Positions 16,972-25,896 of a DNA stretch of 47,488 nt are shown here, one piece after another. The DNA is taken from NCBI GenBank assembly GCA_021776685.1, contig JAJFFJ010000119.1, forward strand, positions 1-47,488. Reading direction: 5' to 3'. The DNA is from Alphaproteobacteria bacterium (GTDB lineage Bacteria > Pseudomonadota > Alphaproteobacteria > Bin65). The notes under the pieces were generated by a model. That model made no database searches. It worked only from the letters and a program-made list of their open reading frames with translations, and was not told the origin of the DNA. The number at the start of each line of letters is the position of its first letter. Within the stretch, counting starts at the first letter, position 1. Position numbers and translations under genes: made by a program.

Positions 16972-18030
16972 CTAGGTACGTGGGCGCAGCATCGTGATGT
17001 GCCCCATCTTTCGCCCGGCGCGGGCTTCGGATTTTCCATAGAGATGCACGCAAGTGCCCGGCTGTGAAAGGCTATCGGATACCATCGATGCTTCATTACC
17101 GAGAAGATTGAGCATTTCCGCATCTGAATGGCGTTGCGGATCGCCCAGCGGCAGATCCACAACTGCGCGCACCAACTGCTCAAACTGGCTCACGGTGCAG
17201 GCATCGATTGTCCAGTGTCCGGAATTATGCGGCCGCGGCGCGATTTCATTGACCATCAAGGTGCCATCTTCGAGCAGGAAAAATTCGACGGCGAGCAAGC
17301 CAACCAGATCGAGAGCAGACGCCAGCCTGGCCCCTATTTCCTGCGCCTGTGAAGCTACAGCAGGAGAAATCGCCGCCGGCGCCAGCGTTCGTCGAAGGAT
17401 GTGGTTTTCGTGATGATTTTCCATCACATCATAGGCGCGACAGGCACCGTCTAGGCCACGGCCAACAATTACCGAGACTTCCTTTTCGAATGGCACAAAG
17501 CCTTCGAGAATACAGGGAACGCCGCCCACCTCCTCCCAGGCAAGCGGCGCATCGCCGGATTGGTTGAGGCGGGTCTGACCCTTACCATCGTAGCCCAGCC
17601 GTCGGGATTTTAGGATCGCCGGCCCGCCAATATCCTGGAATGCCCTACCCAGTTCATCGAGTGAACCGACCTGGCGATACGGCGCCGTTGCGATGCCCAA
17701 ATCGTTGGCAAAGGTTTTCTCCAACAGTCGATCTTGGGCAACTTCAAGACATCTCGCGCCGGGACGCACGGCGACCAACTCCGTTAGCGCCCGGACCGCA
17801 TCCAGCGGCACGTTCTCGAACTCGAGTGTCACCGCATCAACTTTTGCTGCAAGCACCGCCGCCGCCTGCGAGTCGTTCCAGGGCGCAACAATGGTTTCAG
17901 CGGCCACCTGGGATGCAGGCGAATCGGCGTCAGGGGTCCAGACCACACAGGGAATTCCAAGCCGCGCTGCCGCCATGGCGGTCATGCGCCCCAGCTGTCC
18001 GCCGCCCAAAATTCCAAGCGTGGCGCCCAT
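16972..18030 (-). CDS. purK: 5-(carboxyamino)imidazole ribonucleotide synthase PurK
   Basis: A 352-residue ATP-grasp enzyme that makes N5-CAIR from AIR, ATP and bicarbonate in purine synthesis. The start at 18030 puts the nucleotide-binding motif LGILGGGQLGRM at the N-terminus; an open extension upstream runs back into purE and is rejected. Family motifs seen: VVWTPDADSPASQ, ILKSRRLGYDGKGQ, the ATP-grasp EVSVIVGR block and MVNEIAPRPHNSGHWTIDA (core NEIAPRPHNSGHW). It follows purE by 34 nt in the normal purE-purK order. Confidence 0.95.
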   Translation of the reverse strand: MGATLGILGGGQLGRMTAMAAARLGIPCVVWTPDADSPASQVAAETIVAPWNDSQAAAVLAAKVDAVTLEFENVPLDAVRALTELVAVRPGARCLEVAQDRLLEKTFANDLGIATAPYRQVGSLDELGRAFQDIGGPAILKSRRLGYDGKGQTRLNQSGDAPLAWEEVGGVPCILEGFVPFEKEVSVIVGRGLDGACRAYDVMENHHENHILRRTLAPAAISPAVASQAQEIGARLASALDLVGLLAVEFFLLEDGTLMVNEIAPRPHNSGHWTIDACTVSQFEQLVRAVVDLPLGDPQRHSDAEMLNLLGNEASMVSDSLSQPGTCVHLYGKSEARAGRKMGHITMLRPRT

Positions 18031-18064
18031 CCCTGGCCGGCCTAGGTCCGTTGACGAGAAGTCA

Positions 18065-18559
18065 TCACGCCGGTTTGTCCGCAACACCCTCGGTCTGGGC
18101 GCTGCGCCAGGCGTCAAGCCGGTCGGCGAGCCCGGAATCAGCCAGCGCCAGTATCCCGGCCGCGAGCAGCGCCGCATTTTTTGCGCCAGCCTCACCTACA
18201 GCGAGGGTACCCACCGGCACGCCGCCTGGCATCTGGACGATCGACAGGAGAGAATCCAGCCCGTCCAGGGTTTTGGATCTGACAGGGACCCCAAGCACCG
18301 GCAACGGCGTCATCGATGCAATCATGCCCGGAAGATGTGCGGCCCCCCCTGCCCCGGCAATAACCACTTTGAAGCCTGAATCCCGAGCTTTGGTCGCAAA
18401 TTCAACCAGGCGGGCCGGTGTCCGATGGGCGGAAACGATCCGCGCCTCATAGGGGACCGCCAGCGCGTCCAGAATATCGGCAGCAGCTTTCATGGTCGGC
18501 CAGTCGGACTGGCTACCCATTACTATCGCGACGTCGGCATGCTCCACGGTTTGCCTCAT
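18065..18559 (-). CDS. purE: N5-CAIR mutase PurE
   Basis: Class I PurE, which converts N5-CAIR to CAIR. Motifs are intact: [17 protein letters not shown] (CO2/phosphate loop GSQSD), [15 protein letters not shown] (the SAHR active-site His), and [15 protein letters not shown] start it at 18559 ([10 protein letters not shown]); an in-frame ATG six codons upstream is also possible. The C-terminus is the usual helix that swaps between subunits of the octamer. It is the first gene of the purEK unit. Confidence 0.94.
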   Translation of the reverse strand: MRQTVEHADVAIVMGSQSDWPTMKAAADILDALAVPYEARIVSAHRTPARLVEFATKARDSGFKVVIAGAGGAAHLPGMIASMTPLPVLGVPVRSKTLDGLDSLLSIVQMPGGVPVGTLAVGEAGAKNAALLAAGILALADSGLADRLDAWRSAQTEGVADKPA

Positions 18560-18697
18560 CCAATATGCAAAAAACACCCTTACACGCTCGAGCGATTGGC
18601 GGCAACAGCGCGCAATTTTGCGGGAAAGTTAACGGTTTCTTGGTCCTTGGCGACTAGTCTCGGGCCAACATCATCAGCATGTTGAACGGTTTCAGAT

Positions 18698-19411
18698 ATG
18701 GACCAACAGGCACCGGACCGCACTCTGCCACCAGCAGAGGCCCAAGCAAGCGGCGCAACTGACCAGGAACCTCGGGATTTTGATTGGCTCGATGATGATC
18801 GGGTGCCGACGGAAGAAGTCTTTCGCCGGCGGTTCCGTCTTGATCTGCCGCTGCCCCGCCGTCCGAAGGACATGGCGGACGAAATCAAATACTTGCGTTC
18901 GGCCCTTGAGGGCGCCTACCGGCGCATCGCCTATCTGGAAAATCTGGCGGATACCGACCCGCTGGTGCCAGCCTTCAACCGGCGCGCTTTCCTGCGTGAA
19001 CTCAACCGTGCGGTGGCGTTCTGTACTCGCTATGGAATCCCTAGCTGCGTCGTCTACATGGACATCAACGACCTGAAGCGGATCAACGACGAGCTTGGCC
19101 ATTCGGCTGGTGACACCATGATATCGCATGTCGCACAGATGCTGGTACGCAATGTTCGTCAATCAGATGCGGTTGGACGATTAGGCGGCGATGAGTTCGC
19201 CGTACTGCTCATGCACACGGATGAACATAACGCGTTTCGCAAGGGAGAATCCCTGTCGAAGCTGATGACGGATACCCCCATGGAATGGGGTGGTGAAGGC
19301 GTCGATGTGTCCGTTTCCTGGGGCGTCCATGCGATCAAGCCAGGTGAATCCGCAGAGGACGCTCTGTCAGGTGCTGACAAGGCTATGTATAAGACCCGAG
19401 CCGACCGCTAG
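18698..19411 (+). CDS. GGDEF-domain diguanylate cyclase
   Basis: A 237-residue cytoplasmic protein with a single GGDEF domain making cyclic di-GMP. The N-terminal ~90 residues are acidic, then helical (IKYLRSALEGAYRRIAYLENLADTD, core YLRSALEGAYRRIAYLENL), a likely coiled-coil dimerisation segment feeding into the DPLVPAFNRRAF start of the domain. The active site RLGGDEFAVLL is intact, and RQSD five residues before it matches the RxxD inhibitory site, so product feedback is expected. There is no membrane or receiver domain, so the input signal is unknown. Confidence 0.9.
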   Translation: MDQQAPDRTLPPAEAQASGATDQEPRDFDWLDDDRVPTEEVFRRRFRLDLPLPRRPKDMADEIKYLRSALEGAYRRIAYLENLADTDPLVPAFNRRAFLRELNRAVAFCTRYGIPSCVVYMDINDLKRINDELGHSAGDTMISHVAQMLVRNVRQSDAVGRLGGDEFAVLLMHTDEHNAFRKGESLSKLMTDTPMEWGGEGVDVSVSWGVHAIKPGESAEDALSGADKAMYKTRADR

Positions 19412-19419
19412 ACCGCGTC

Positions 19420-19632
19420 TCACGCAATAATATCCGGCAGCAATATATTTTCGATCCGCGCGATCTCATCGCGCAGCATCAGCTTGCGCTTTTTCAACCG
19501 CTGAACTCGAATTTGATCGAAGGGCGCTTCTTCGGCGACCCGCGCAATCACGTCATCCAGGTCGCGATGTTCGACCCGCAGGTCTTCCAGTTTTTGCTGC
19601 CATTGGTCCGTATCCTGTTCTGAGTCATTCAT
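19420..19632 (-). CDS. YdcH/DUF465-family small protein
   Basis: A 70-residue protein starting at MNDSEQDTD. It has the DUF465 layout: a helix with VEHRDLDDVI, a short linker with an acidic-hydrophobic EEAPFD, then RVQRLKKRKLMLRDEIARIE. Predicted as an antiparallel helical hairpin; function unknown. A longer in-frame start at 19845 would overlap the divergent neighbour completely and is rejected. A second member of the same family lies at 20422. Confidence 0.8.
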   Translation of the reverse strand: MNDSEQDTDQWQQKLEDLRVEHRDLDDVIARVAEEAPFDQIRVQRLKKRKLMLRDEIARIENILLPDIIA

Positions 19633-19729
19633 GGGATACCAGTCGCGTCTGCCCCGTTCCTCAACGTGTGGACATTCTTGCCGCCCTGTCGTTGGCATCG
19701 ACAGTTTATCGAGATAGAACAGGCGCGCA

Positions 19730-20326
19730 ATGAGTTCTGGATTTCCTGACGACGCATTCTGGGATTTTTCGCTGACGGTGTATGGCACCGACGGCGTGCC
19801 CCCTGCATGCCTGGAATTGCAAGAACGCCACCAGATCGACGTCAATCTGCTGCTTTGGTGCCTGTGGTGCGGTGCGGACGGATACCCGGCGCTGAACGCC
19901 GAGGATCTCGCAAATGCTGAATCTCAGATCGGCGACTGGCATCACACAGTGGTGCGTCACATTCGTTGGCTGCGCCAGCACTTGAAGACCCCTTATTCCG
20001 GCGTTGAGGACAGCTTGCAGCAATCGCTTCGCGCCCGTCTTCAGAAGATCGAGATCGACGCGGAACATCTTGAGCAACTCTCGCTCGCCGGGATTGCGCG
20101 GAAAATGAAACCGGAGGGACCTGCAGACCTTCACAAAAGGATTGGCGTTTCCGCCGCGAATGGCGCGCTCTATCTGAGGGCAGCAGGCGCCGCATCAGAA
20201 GGCGAGGATGCTGCCGCCTTTGCAACAATTCTGACCGCCGGTTATGCAGATTTCACGGCAGATGTGGTGTCGGCCCACGCCCATGATGCGATGGGTGCAG
20301 CGATGGGTGCAGCAACATCCGCGTAA
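19730..20326 (+). CDS. TIGR02444/DUF2390-family protein
   Basis: A 198-residue protein of a conserved uncharacterised proteobacterial family. The signature N-terminal block is clear: AFWDFSLTVYG, VPPACLELQERHQIDVNLLLWCLW (core LQERHQIDVNLLLWCLW). The remainder is helical, with an Ala-rich C-terminus. It is divergent from one YdcH-like gene and followed by another. The function is not known. Confidence 0.85.
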   Translation: MSSGFPDDAFWDFSLTVYGTDGVPPACLELQERHQIDVNLLLWCLWCGADGYPALNAEDLANAESQIGDWHHTVVRHIRWLRQHLKTPYSGVEDSLQQSLRARLQKIEIDAEHLEQLSLAGIARKMKPEGPADLHKRIGVSAANGALYLRAAGAASEGEDAAAFATILTAGYADFTADVVSAHAHDAMGAAMGAATSA

Positions 20327-20380
20327 CCGCCAGACCGCCAGGAATCGACGTGTAGCTAAATGGCTGCTAAAATACAGATG

Positions 20381-20420
20381 TGAATGTAAGGAGGAAGACG
20401 TGAATGTAAGGAGGAAAAAG
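20381..20420 (+). repeat. Tandem 20-bp repeat duplicating a Shine-Dalgarno site
   Basis: Two adjacent copies of TGAATGTAAGGAGGAA plus four variable bases, at 20381-20400 and 20401-20420. Each copy carries a perfect AAGGAGG. Only the second is correctly spaced (7 nt) from the GTG start of the YdcH-like gene. Confidence 0.85.
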
Positions 20421-20421
20421 C

Positions 20422-20589
20422 GTGGCCCAGCAGGAACAGCTTGAAGCCCTAAAGGCTCAGCACACGAAATTGAAAGATGATATCTCTGACGAATATGCGC
20501 GCCCCAACCCAGACGACCAAAGAATTGCGGCGCTGAAGGTTCAAAAGCTTGGCATCAAGGATCAGATAGCAGATATGGAGCGCACCTAG
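20422..20589 (+). CDS. YdcH/DUF465-family small protein (GTG start)
   Basis: A 55-residue protein: MAQQEQLEALKAQHTKLKDD, then ISDEYARPNPDDQRIAALK and VQKLGIKDQIADMERT. The RPNPDDxRIAxLKxxKLxIKDxI pattern is the DUF465 signature. The GTG start at 20422 has a perfect AAGGAGG 7 nt upstream, which is itself duplicated. Predicted helical hairpin of unknown role. It is the second family member within 1 kb and closer to the consensus than the copy at 19420. Confidence 0.82.
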   Translation: MAQQEQLEALKAQHTKLKDDISDEYARPNPDDQRIAALKVQKLGIKDQIADMERT

Positions 20590-20594
20590 CCCCG

Positions 20595-22151
20595 CTAACC
20601 CATCAGGTCTTCTGCCATCTGACGAAGCTTTTTGCGTTGAATTTTCGTTCCGTTTGCGCTTTCGGCAACGGGAAAGCGAGCAATCTGCTGCGCACCTATC
20701 GGCACCTTGAATTTTGCCAAACGCGCCGCGCAATGCGCCAACACCCTCCCTTCATCGAAGTCATTACCTGACACCAGCACAACGAAGGCAAATGGGCGGG
20801 CCCGGCCGTCGTGGGAAACTGCCACCACCTGCGCTTCGGCTACTTCCGGCAGATCTTCGATCTGGCTGGAAATTTCCGCCGGATTGACCAGGAATCCTCC
20901 CAACCGCATTGCATCGCCCATCCGGGCCAGAAAAACAAAACCGTCTGGTGTCTGGTAGCCGAGGTCGCCGGTTCGGATATAGCCGTCGTCGGTGATAGCC
21001 TCGGCCGTCGCCTCCGGGTCGCCGAAATACCCGGCCATCAGGCTCGGACCACTCAGTTCCAGTTCCCCCTGCTCGCCCGGTGCAAGCAGGCGCCCGGTAT
21101 CAGAATCCCTTACCCGCACTCTTGCCTGGGGCGATACCAGCTTGCCGCCGCCCAACGCCCGCTGTTCCGGGCTGTCAGTTGGGGCCTGCCCGGCGAACAG
21201 GGCCTGCACTTCACTCATCCCGTATAAACCCACCAGCGGCAGACCGCGGGCTTTACCCATGCGCATGGTTTCATTGGCATCGCGATTAAAGGATGCAAAA
21301 CCACAGCGCCTGAGCGACGGGAAAGGATGTGGTTCTTCTTCCTGCGCAACCAGCGCCTCCAGCATATCGTCGGTGGCATTCATATGTGTGACCCGGTGGC
21401 GGCGGATCAGGTTGGCGGCGGCTGAAGGATCAAAAGACGGCAGCATCACTGTAGGTCGGCGGGCTGCCAGGGTCGCCATCATCTGTGCATAGCCAAACAC
21501 CCCGCAGAGAGGCACCGCGAGCATGAAGCTCGCATCGGAGTCGTCATAGCTGAATGCCTGAACCACATCATTGGCGTGGTGAACGGTGGAGCGGTGATTG
21601 TGAAGCACAAATTTTGGTGCACTGGTGGTGCCAGAGGTGGTGAAAATCGCGCAGCCTTCCTCGCCGCCTGCCGCATACTCAGTCAGCGCTCCCTGCGCCT
21701 TCAACTCGTCAAAAGCGACAACCTCCTGTTCACCGTCCCAAACACCCGGGTTTCCTCCAATCACCACCAAATCCTTCAGCGCCGTAAGGGCCGCCACGTT
21801 CACGCCCTTCAGAATGGCCAGGAAGTCGATACCCCTGAAGCCTGGCCACAGGATCAGAATTTTTGCCCCGGCGCGCCCCACGATGTCCTGCACCTCTGCG
21901 CTTTTGAAGCGGGTGTTAACGGCGACAGCAATGGCACCGATTTGTGCACAGGCAAACAGCACCTCCAGCCATTCCGGACAGTTAGGCAACCAAACGGCAA
22001 CCCGGTCGCCTTTCTCCACGCCCTTCGCACGTAATCCCGCGGCGAGCCTTGCGGCGCCCTCGCGAATTTCTTCGGCATAGACGGGCTCAGCTTCAAATAT
22101 GAGTGCGGGTCCAGCACCCCACGGATGAAGGAGTGAATCAAGTTGATGCAT
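20595..22151 (-). CDS. AMP-forming acyl-CoA synthetase / ligase
   Basis: An ANL-superfamily adenylate-forming enzyme that activates an acid with ATP and joins it to CoA. Motifs: phosphate loop CAIFTTSGTTSAPKFV, GLYGMSEV in the place of the family's YGxTE, GYIRTGDLGY, and the C-terminal KFKVP and NGTKIQRKKLR with the catalytic Lys. The frame is open back to 22271, but I prefer the ATG at 22151 (MHQLDSLLHPWG), which has GGGAG upstream; the longer form starts at a GTG without a ribosome site. The substrate is not evident. It is divergent from prpE. Confidence 0.85.
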   Translation of the reverse strand: MHQLDSLLHPWGAGPALIFEAEPVYAEEIREGAARLAAGLRAKGVEKGDRVAVWLPNCPEWLEVLFACAQIGAIAVAVNTRFKSAEVQDIVGRAGAKILILWPGFRGIDFLAILKGVNVAALTALKDLVVIGGNPGVWDGEQEVVAFDELKAQGALTEYAAGGEEGCAIFTTSGTTSAPKFVLHNHRSTVHHANDVVQAFSYDDSDASFMLAVPLCGVFGYAQMMATLAARRPTVMLPSFDPSAAANLIRRHRVTHMNATDDMLEALVAQEEEPHPFPSLRRCGFASFNRDANETMRMGKARGLPLVGLYGMSEVQALFAGQAPTDSPEQRALGGGKLVSPQARVRVRDSDTGRLLAPGEQGELELSGPSLMAGYFGDPEATAEAITDDGYIRTGDLGYQTPDGFVFLARMGDAMRLGGFLVNPAEISSQIEDLPEVAEAQVVAVSHDGRARPFAFVVLVSGNDFDEGRVLAHCAARLAKFKVPIGAQQIARFPVAESANGTKIQRKKLRQMAEDLMG

Positions 22152-22374
22152 ACAGTGTGCAGCTCCCAAGCCTAACATTGCCGACTGCGACTTGTTCTTG
22201 TCGAACCTCATGCCAGCGTGCAATCTAGTGTCCGTCAAGTGCGCCGCACGATTCGTCGGAATTTCCGTCACGAATGGGCGAAGCGATGACGGAAGCGATG
22301 GATACCCTCATCGACAGCCCAGACACAATGGGCGGGCCCAGCCAGCCTAGAGAACAATCACAGGGGAGCACCTT

Positions 22375-24282
22375 ATGGCCGGCGACTATCGCGCGATTCA
22401 CAAAAGATCGCTCGACGATCCTGACGCGTTTTGGTCGGAGGCAGCAGAAGACCTCCACTGGGAAAAGCGCTGGGACCGCGTCTTTGACGACAGCAACGCT
22501 CCATCGTACCGCTGGTTCTCTGGCGCACGCTGCAACACCTGCTACAACGCGCTCGATCGCCACGTGGACGGCGGCCGTGCGGAACAAGCGGCACTCATCT
22601 ACGATAGTCCGATCACCGGTCGGCAGCGATCTTATACATACCGGCAACTCCGGGACGAAGTAGCTCGGTTTGCAGGCGTGCTGGCGTCAACCGGGGTCGC
22701 AAAAGGCGACAGGGTGATCATCTATATGCCGATGATACCCGAAGCGGTTATTGCCATGCTGGCGGTCGCGCGTCTGGGCGCCGTCCACTCGGTGGTGTTT
22801 GGCGGATTTGCATCCAACGAACTGGCCGTGCGCATTGATGACGCAACGCCGAAGGTCATCGTCTCCGCGTCCTGCGGACTGGAGCCGGGCCGTGTCGTTG
22901 CGTACAAGCCGCTTCTGGACGACGCGATTGCGATGGCGTCCCATAAACCTGACCGCAGCATTGTTCTGCAGCGGGATGAAGAGATCGCCCTACTGAATCC
23001 CGAACGGGATCTGGATTGGGATGATGCCATGTCCGCTGCGGAACCACATGAGTGTGTCCCCGTTGCGGCCACAGATCCGCTCTACATTCTCTACACCTCG
23101 GGCACCACCGGGGAGCCAAAAGGCATCGTCCGGGACAATGGTGGTCACATGGTGGCGCTGAACTGGTCGATGAAGAACATTTATGGCGTGAACCCGGGTG
23201 AAACATTCTGGGCGGCGTCAGACGTGGGCTGGGTGGTCGGGCACTCTTACATCGTCTATGCCCCACTCCTGCATGGAAACACGACCATCCTTTTTGAGGG
23301 AAAACCGGTAGGTACGCCCGACGCTGGGGTCTTCTGGCGGATCATTTCTGAGCACAATGTCCGGGTCCTGTTCACCGCGCCCACCGCCTTCCGCGCAATC
23401 AAGCAGCAGGACCCCGCCGGCGAGTTCGTAACCCGCTACGACATGTCTGGCTTCCGTACCTTGTTCCTCGCCGGCGAGCGGGCCGATCCGGACACCATTC
23501 AATGGGCGGAGCGGCACCTGGACGTGCCAGTGATTGATCATTGGTGGCAGACCGAAACGGGCTGGTCGATTTGCGCCAATCCGATGGGCATTGAGAAGCT
23601 GCCGGTTAAGTATGGCTCACCGACCCTGCCCATGCCCGGATGGGACATGGCGGTTCTGGACGACAACCAGCAGCCAGTGGCGGCCGGCGACATCGGCGCG
23701 CTTGTGGCAAAATTACCGCTGCCGCCCGGAACATTGCCGACGCTCTGGAATGCGGAGGCGCGGTATCACGAAGCTTATATGGCCGACTTCCCGGGCTACT
23801 ACAAAACCGGCGATGCCGGCTATATCGACGAGGATGGCTATGTCTTTGTCATGACCCGCACGGACGACGTGATCAATGTGGCGGGTCATCGATTGTCCAC
23901 CGGGGCGATCGAAGAAGTGCTGGCCGATCATCCGGAGGTCGCTGAATGTGCGGTCATTGGCGTTGCCGATCAGCTCAAGGGCCAGATACCTGTTGGTTTT
24001 CTTGTGCTGAATGCTGGCTGCGAGCGCCCTGACAGCGATATTTTGGACGAATCTGTAAAGATGGTGCGAGATCGCATTGGACCCGTCGCCGCGTTCAAGA
24101 CAGCCACCATCGTCGGCAGACTGCCGAAGACCCGTTCCGGAAAAATCCTCCGTGGTACAATGCAGAAAATTGCAGACAACGAGGCGTGGAAGATGCCAGC
24201 GACCATTGATGACGCGGCGATCCTCGACGAGATTACCGTGGCGCTGCAAGCCCTCGGCTACGCATCTGGCGCAGCAGCCTAG
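22375..24282 (+). CDS. prpE: Propionyl-CoA synthetase (PrpE-type)
   Basis: A 635-residue AMP-forming acyl-CoA synthetase of the acetyl/propionyl type. The N-terminal ACAS-like segment FWSEAAEDLHWEKRWDRVFD, the phosphate loop YTSGTTGEPKGIVRD (240-254), DHWWQTETGWSI, and the catalytic-Lys motif PKTRSGKILRG near 585 are all present. The IVRDNGGH variant after the phosphate loop is characteristic of PrpE rather than Acs. The lysine is the usual site of regulatory acetylation. The ribosome site AGGGGAG is 7 nt before the ATG. The stop overlaps the convergent trcR stop by 4 nt. Confidence 0.9.
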   Translation: MAGDYRAIHKRSLDDPDAFWSEAAEDLHWEKRWDRVFDDSNAPSYRWFSGARCNTCYNALDRHVDGGRAEQAALIYDSPITGRQRSYTYRQLRDEVARFAGVLASTGVAKGDRVIIYMPMIPEAVIAMLAVARLGAVHSVVFGGFASNELAVRIDDATPKVIVSASCGLEPGRVVAYKPLLDDAIAMASHKPDRSIVLQRDEEIALLNPERDLDWDDAMSAAEPHECVPVAATDPLYILYTSGTTGEPKGIVRDNGGHMVALNWSMKNIYGVNPGETFWAASDVGWVVGHSYIVYAPLLHGNTTILFEGKPVGTPDAGVFWRIISEHNVRVLFTAPTAFRAIKQQDPAGEFVTRYDMSGFRTLFLAGERADPDTIQWAERHLDVPVIDHWWQTETGWSICANPMGIEKLPVKYGSPTLPMPGWDMAVLDDNQQPVAAGDIGALVAKLPLPPGTLPTLWNAEARYHEAYMADFPGYYKTGDAGYIDEDGYVFVMTRTDDVINVAGHRLSTGAIEEVLADHPEVAECAVIGVADQLKGQIPVGFLVLNAGCERPDSDILDESVKMVRDRIGPVAAFKTATIVGRLPKTRSGKILRGTMQKIADNEAWKMPATIDDAAILDEITVALQALGYASGAAA

Positions 24283-24935
24283 TCGTCTTTTCCCGTGCCC
24301 AGGAACTGCGCGTATGGATCCTGTGCGGGCGTGTCGGCAGATTCAGGCACTTCAGGGGCCGGGTAGTGCGGCGCGCCAGAGGCAGCATCCTCGGGCGTCT
24401 TGCCATCTTTCTTGAGCTTGGCGCGCGCTTTCTCCACTGCCGCATACAAATCAACATAAGTGCACAACCCGATGTCCACAGGATCCCGGGCACGGATGTT
24501 GCTCGTGTTCCAGTGGGTTCGCTCGCGCACCGCAGTAATTGTCGACTTTGTGGTGCCAAGGAGCCGGCCCACCTGGGCATCGGTCAGTTCAGGATGGTTC
24601 TTCAGTAGCCAGGCGATTCCGTCCGGCTTGTCCTGACGCTTTGAGATGGGCGTGTACCGGGCACCCTTTGCGCGCTTGATCGGCTCCGGCATATCGGTTT
24701 TCAGCAATTCCAGGGACGCCGTCGGATCCGCCTCGCAGCGTTTAATCTCCTCGGGTGTCAGCTGGCTATTCTGCAGCGGGTCCATGCCCGCCATACCGCC
24801 ATTGACTTCGCCATCTGCAATGGCCTGCACTTCAAGTTCATGCAAACTGCAAAATTCGGCAATTTGAATGAAAGTTAGCGCTGTGTTGTCAATCAGCCAG
24901 ACCGCAGTTGCACGCGGCATCATTAGTTGTGTCAT
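24279..24935 (-). CDS. trcR: TrcR/DUF1013 cell-cycle transcriptional regulator
   Basis: A 218-residue DUF1013 protein, homologous to Caulobacter TrcR, which associates with RNA polymerase and influences cell-cycle gene expression. The strongly conserved N-terminus is present (MMPRATAVWLIDNTALTF, QIAEFCSLHELEVQAIADGE), as is the helix-turn-helix-like DAQVGRLLGTTKSTITAVRE and HWNTSNIRARDPVDIGLCTY. The tail after ~185 is disordered and Pro/Ala-rich. GGAGG lies 4 nt before the ATG, with a stable hairpin immediately upstream of it. The gene is limited to Alphaproteobacteria and supports the assignment of the window. Confidence 0.93.
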   Translation of the reverse strand: MTQLMMPRATAVWLIDNTALTFIQIAEFCSLHELEVQAIADGEVNGGMAGMDPLQNSQLTPEEIKRCEADPTASLELLKTDMPEPIKRAKGARYTPISKRQDKPDGIAWLLKNHPELTDAQVGRLLGTTKSTITAVRERTHWNTSNIRARDPVDIGLCTYVDLYAAVEKARAKLKKDGKTPEDAASGAPHYPAPEVPESADTPAQDPYAQFLGTGKDD

Positions 24936-24949
24936 AGAACCTCCAGGCG

Positions 24950-24968
24950 GTTCGCCCTAGAGGCGAAC
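24950..24968 (-). promoter_or_regulatory. Hairpin in the trcR leader, next to the ribosome site
   Basis: A 7-bp GTTCGCC/GGCGAAC stem with a 5-base loop. On the minus strand it ends 6 nt before the GGAGG of trcR, so it could affect ribosome access. No known riboswitch is recognised. Confidence 0.35.
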
Positions 24969-25154
24969 GGATGGTCTGATACGTGAATTGCGGAGAGTTA
25001 GCGAAGTCATATAGTCAGGCGGCGCGCCACGTCCAGCGCCAACTTGACAACAAATTGGCGCTGCGGGCCAAATATATCGCCGTCTGGTGCCCATACAGTC
25101 CCGGTGCGGTCATTGTTCCACCAACCCAACCATCCAGCCAGGGGAGTCATTGCC

Positions 25155-25337
25155 ATGGATATCGACGACCTCGAACCACGAAAGCCCGTTCTTGCCCCGC
25201 TGGACCTTGAAAAGATGTCTGTGGAAGAGCTGAAAGATTACATCGCGAAGATGGAGCAAGAAATAATCAGGGTTCAGGCTGCAATCTCCGCGAAGGAAAC
25301 CCACCGAAACTCCGCCGAAAACGTCTTCAAGACCTAG
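25155..25337 (+). CDS. DUF1192-family small protein
   Basis: A 60-residue protein starting at MDIDDLEPRKP. DUF1192 members are short alphaproteobacterial proteins with exactly this shape: an acidic DDL-EPRK start, the LEKMSVEELKDYIAKMEQEI helix, and a C-terminal helix with AISAKETHRNSAENVFK. The start at 25155 is preceded by GGGGAG; an extension to 25044 lacks both conservation and a ribosome site. Function unknown. Its stop is 5 nt from the convergent TerB-like gene. Confidence 0.82.
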   Translation: MDIDDLEPRKPVLAPLDLEKMSVEELKDYIAKMEQEIIRVQAAISAKETHRNSAENVFKT

Positions 25338-25342
25338 CTACG

Positions 25343-25750
25343 TCAGGCTATTTGGTGCCGCGCCCGGGAGCCACGCTCGATCGCAGCCGCCACCAGCCGG
25401 TCAAGATCCAGGCTGTAGCGAAGCAGCTCAAGCAAACGCGCCTCTTCCTGCTTTACGGTGCCATCTGCAGCCGCCACATCGCAGGCAAGCGCATACGCGG
25501 TTTCACGCAGGTTTGCTGGCAAAGCCTGCCTGATCACTTCAAGAGCGTTATCCAGGCCATCTTCATCGCCCAGCAGCGCCGCACAATCCCGCGCCACGTT
25601 GGTTAGCGAATTTCGGTCAAAATCCTGGAACACGGGGAGATTTTCGACCATCTCCCCGATCGTGCGAAGTTCCGCGTCGGTCATATCGTTGTCTGCCGCG
25701 GAGATCAGCACCATCGTATAGATCAGGGCTGCGTGATGATTGATTGGCAT
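25343..25750 (-). CDS. TerB-like (tellurite-resistance fold) protein
   Basis: A 135-residue all-helical protein of the TerB-like superfamily. It has two repeats of the metal-binding-type pattern: ISAADNDMTDAELRTIGEMV and VAAADGTVKQEEARLLELL, where ADxxxxxxE motifs bind metal in TerB. The family is widespread and mostly uncharacterised; a role in tellurite resistance is not implied by a solo gene. It is complete and has normal length. Confidence 0.8.
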   Translation of the reverse strand: MPINHHAALIYTMVLISAADNDMTDAELRTIGEMVENLPVFQDFDRNSLTNVARDCAALLGDEDGLDNALEVIRQALPANLRETAYALACDVAAADGTVKQEEARLLELLRYSLDLDRLVAAAIERGSRARHQIA

Positions 25751-25896
25751 AGAAGGGATCTTTCAGGGCTAGGGGCAGCACAACCGATCGTGCGCTGACT
25801 CGCTGGCAGGTAGGCACTGGACGCTGGTGCGTCAACTGGGGGCCAGTATCTGGTGACGGTTCGCCGCGGGACGGGATATCGTTTCGCAAGTAAGAC
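25751..25896. other. Intergenic stretch before the transporter remnant
   Basis: Nothing is recognised here. Tandem CAAATTCAAGT-type repeats (25909-25920 region) lie just at the left edge of the transporter remnant. Confidence 0.3.
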
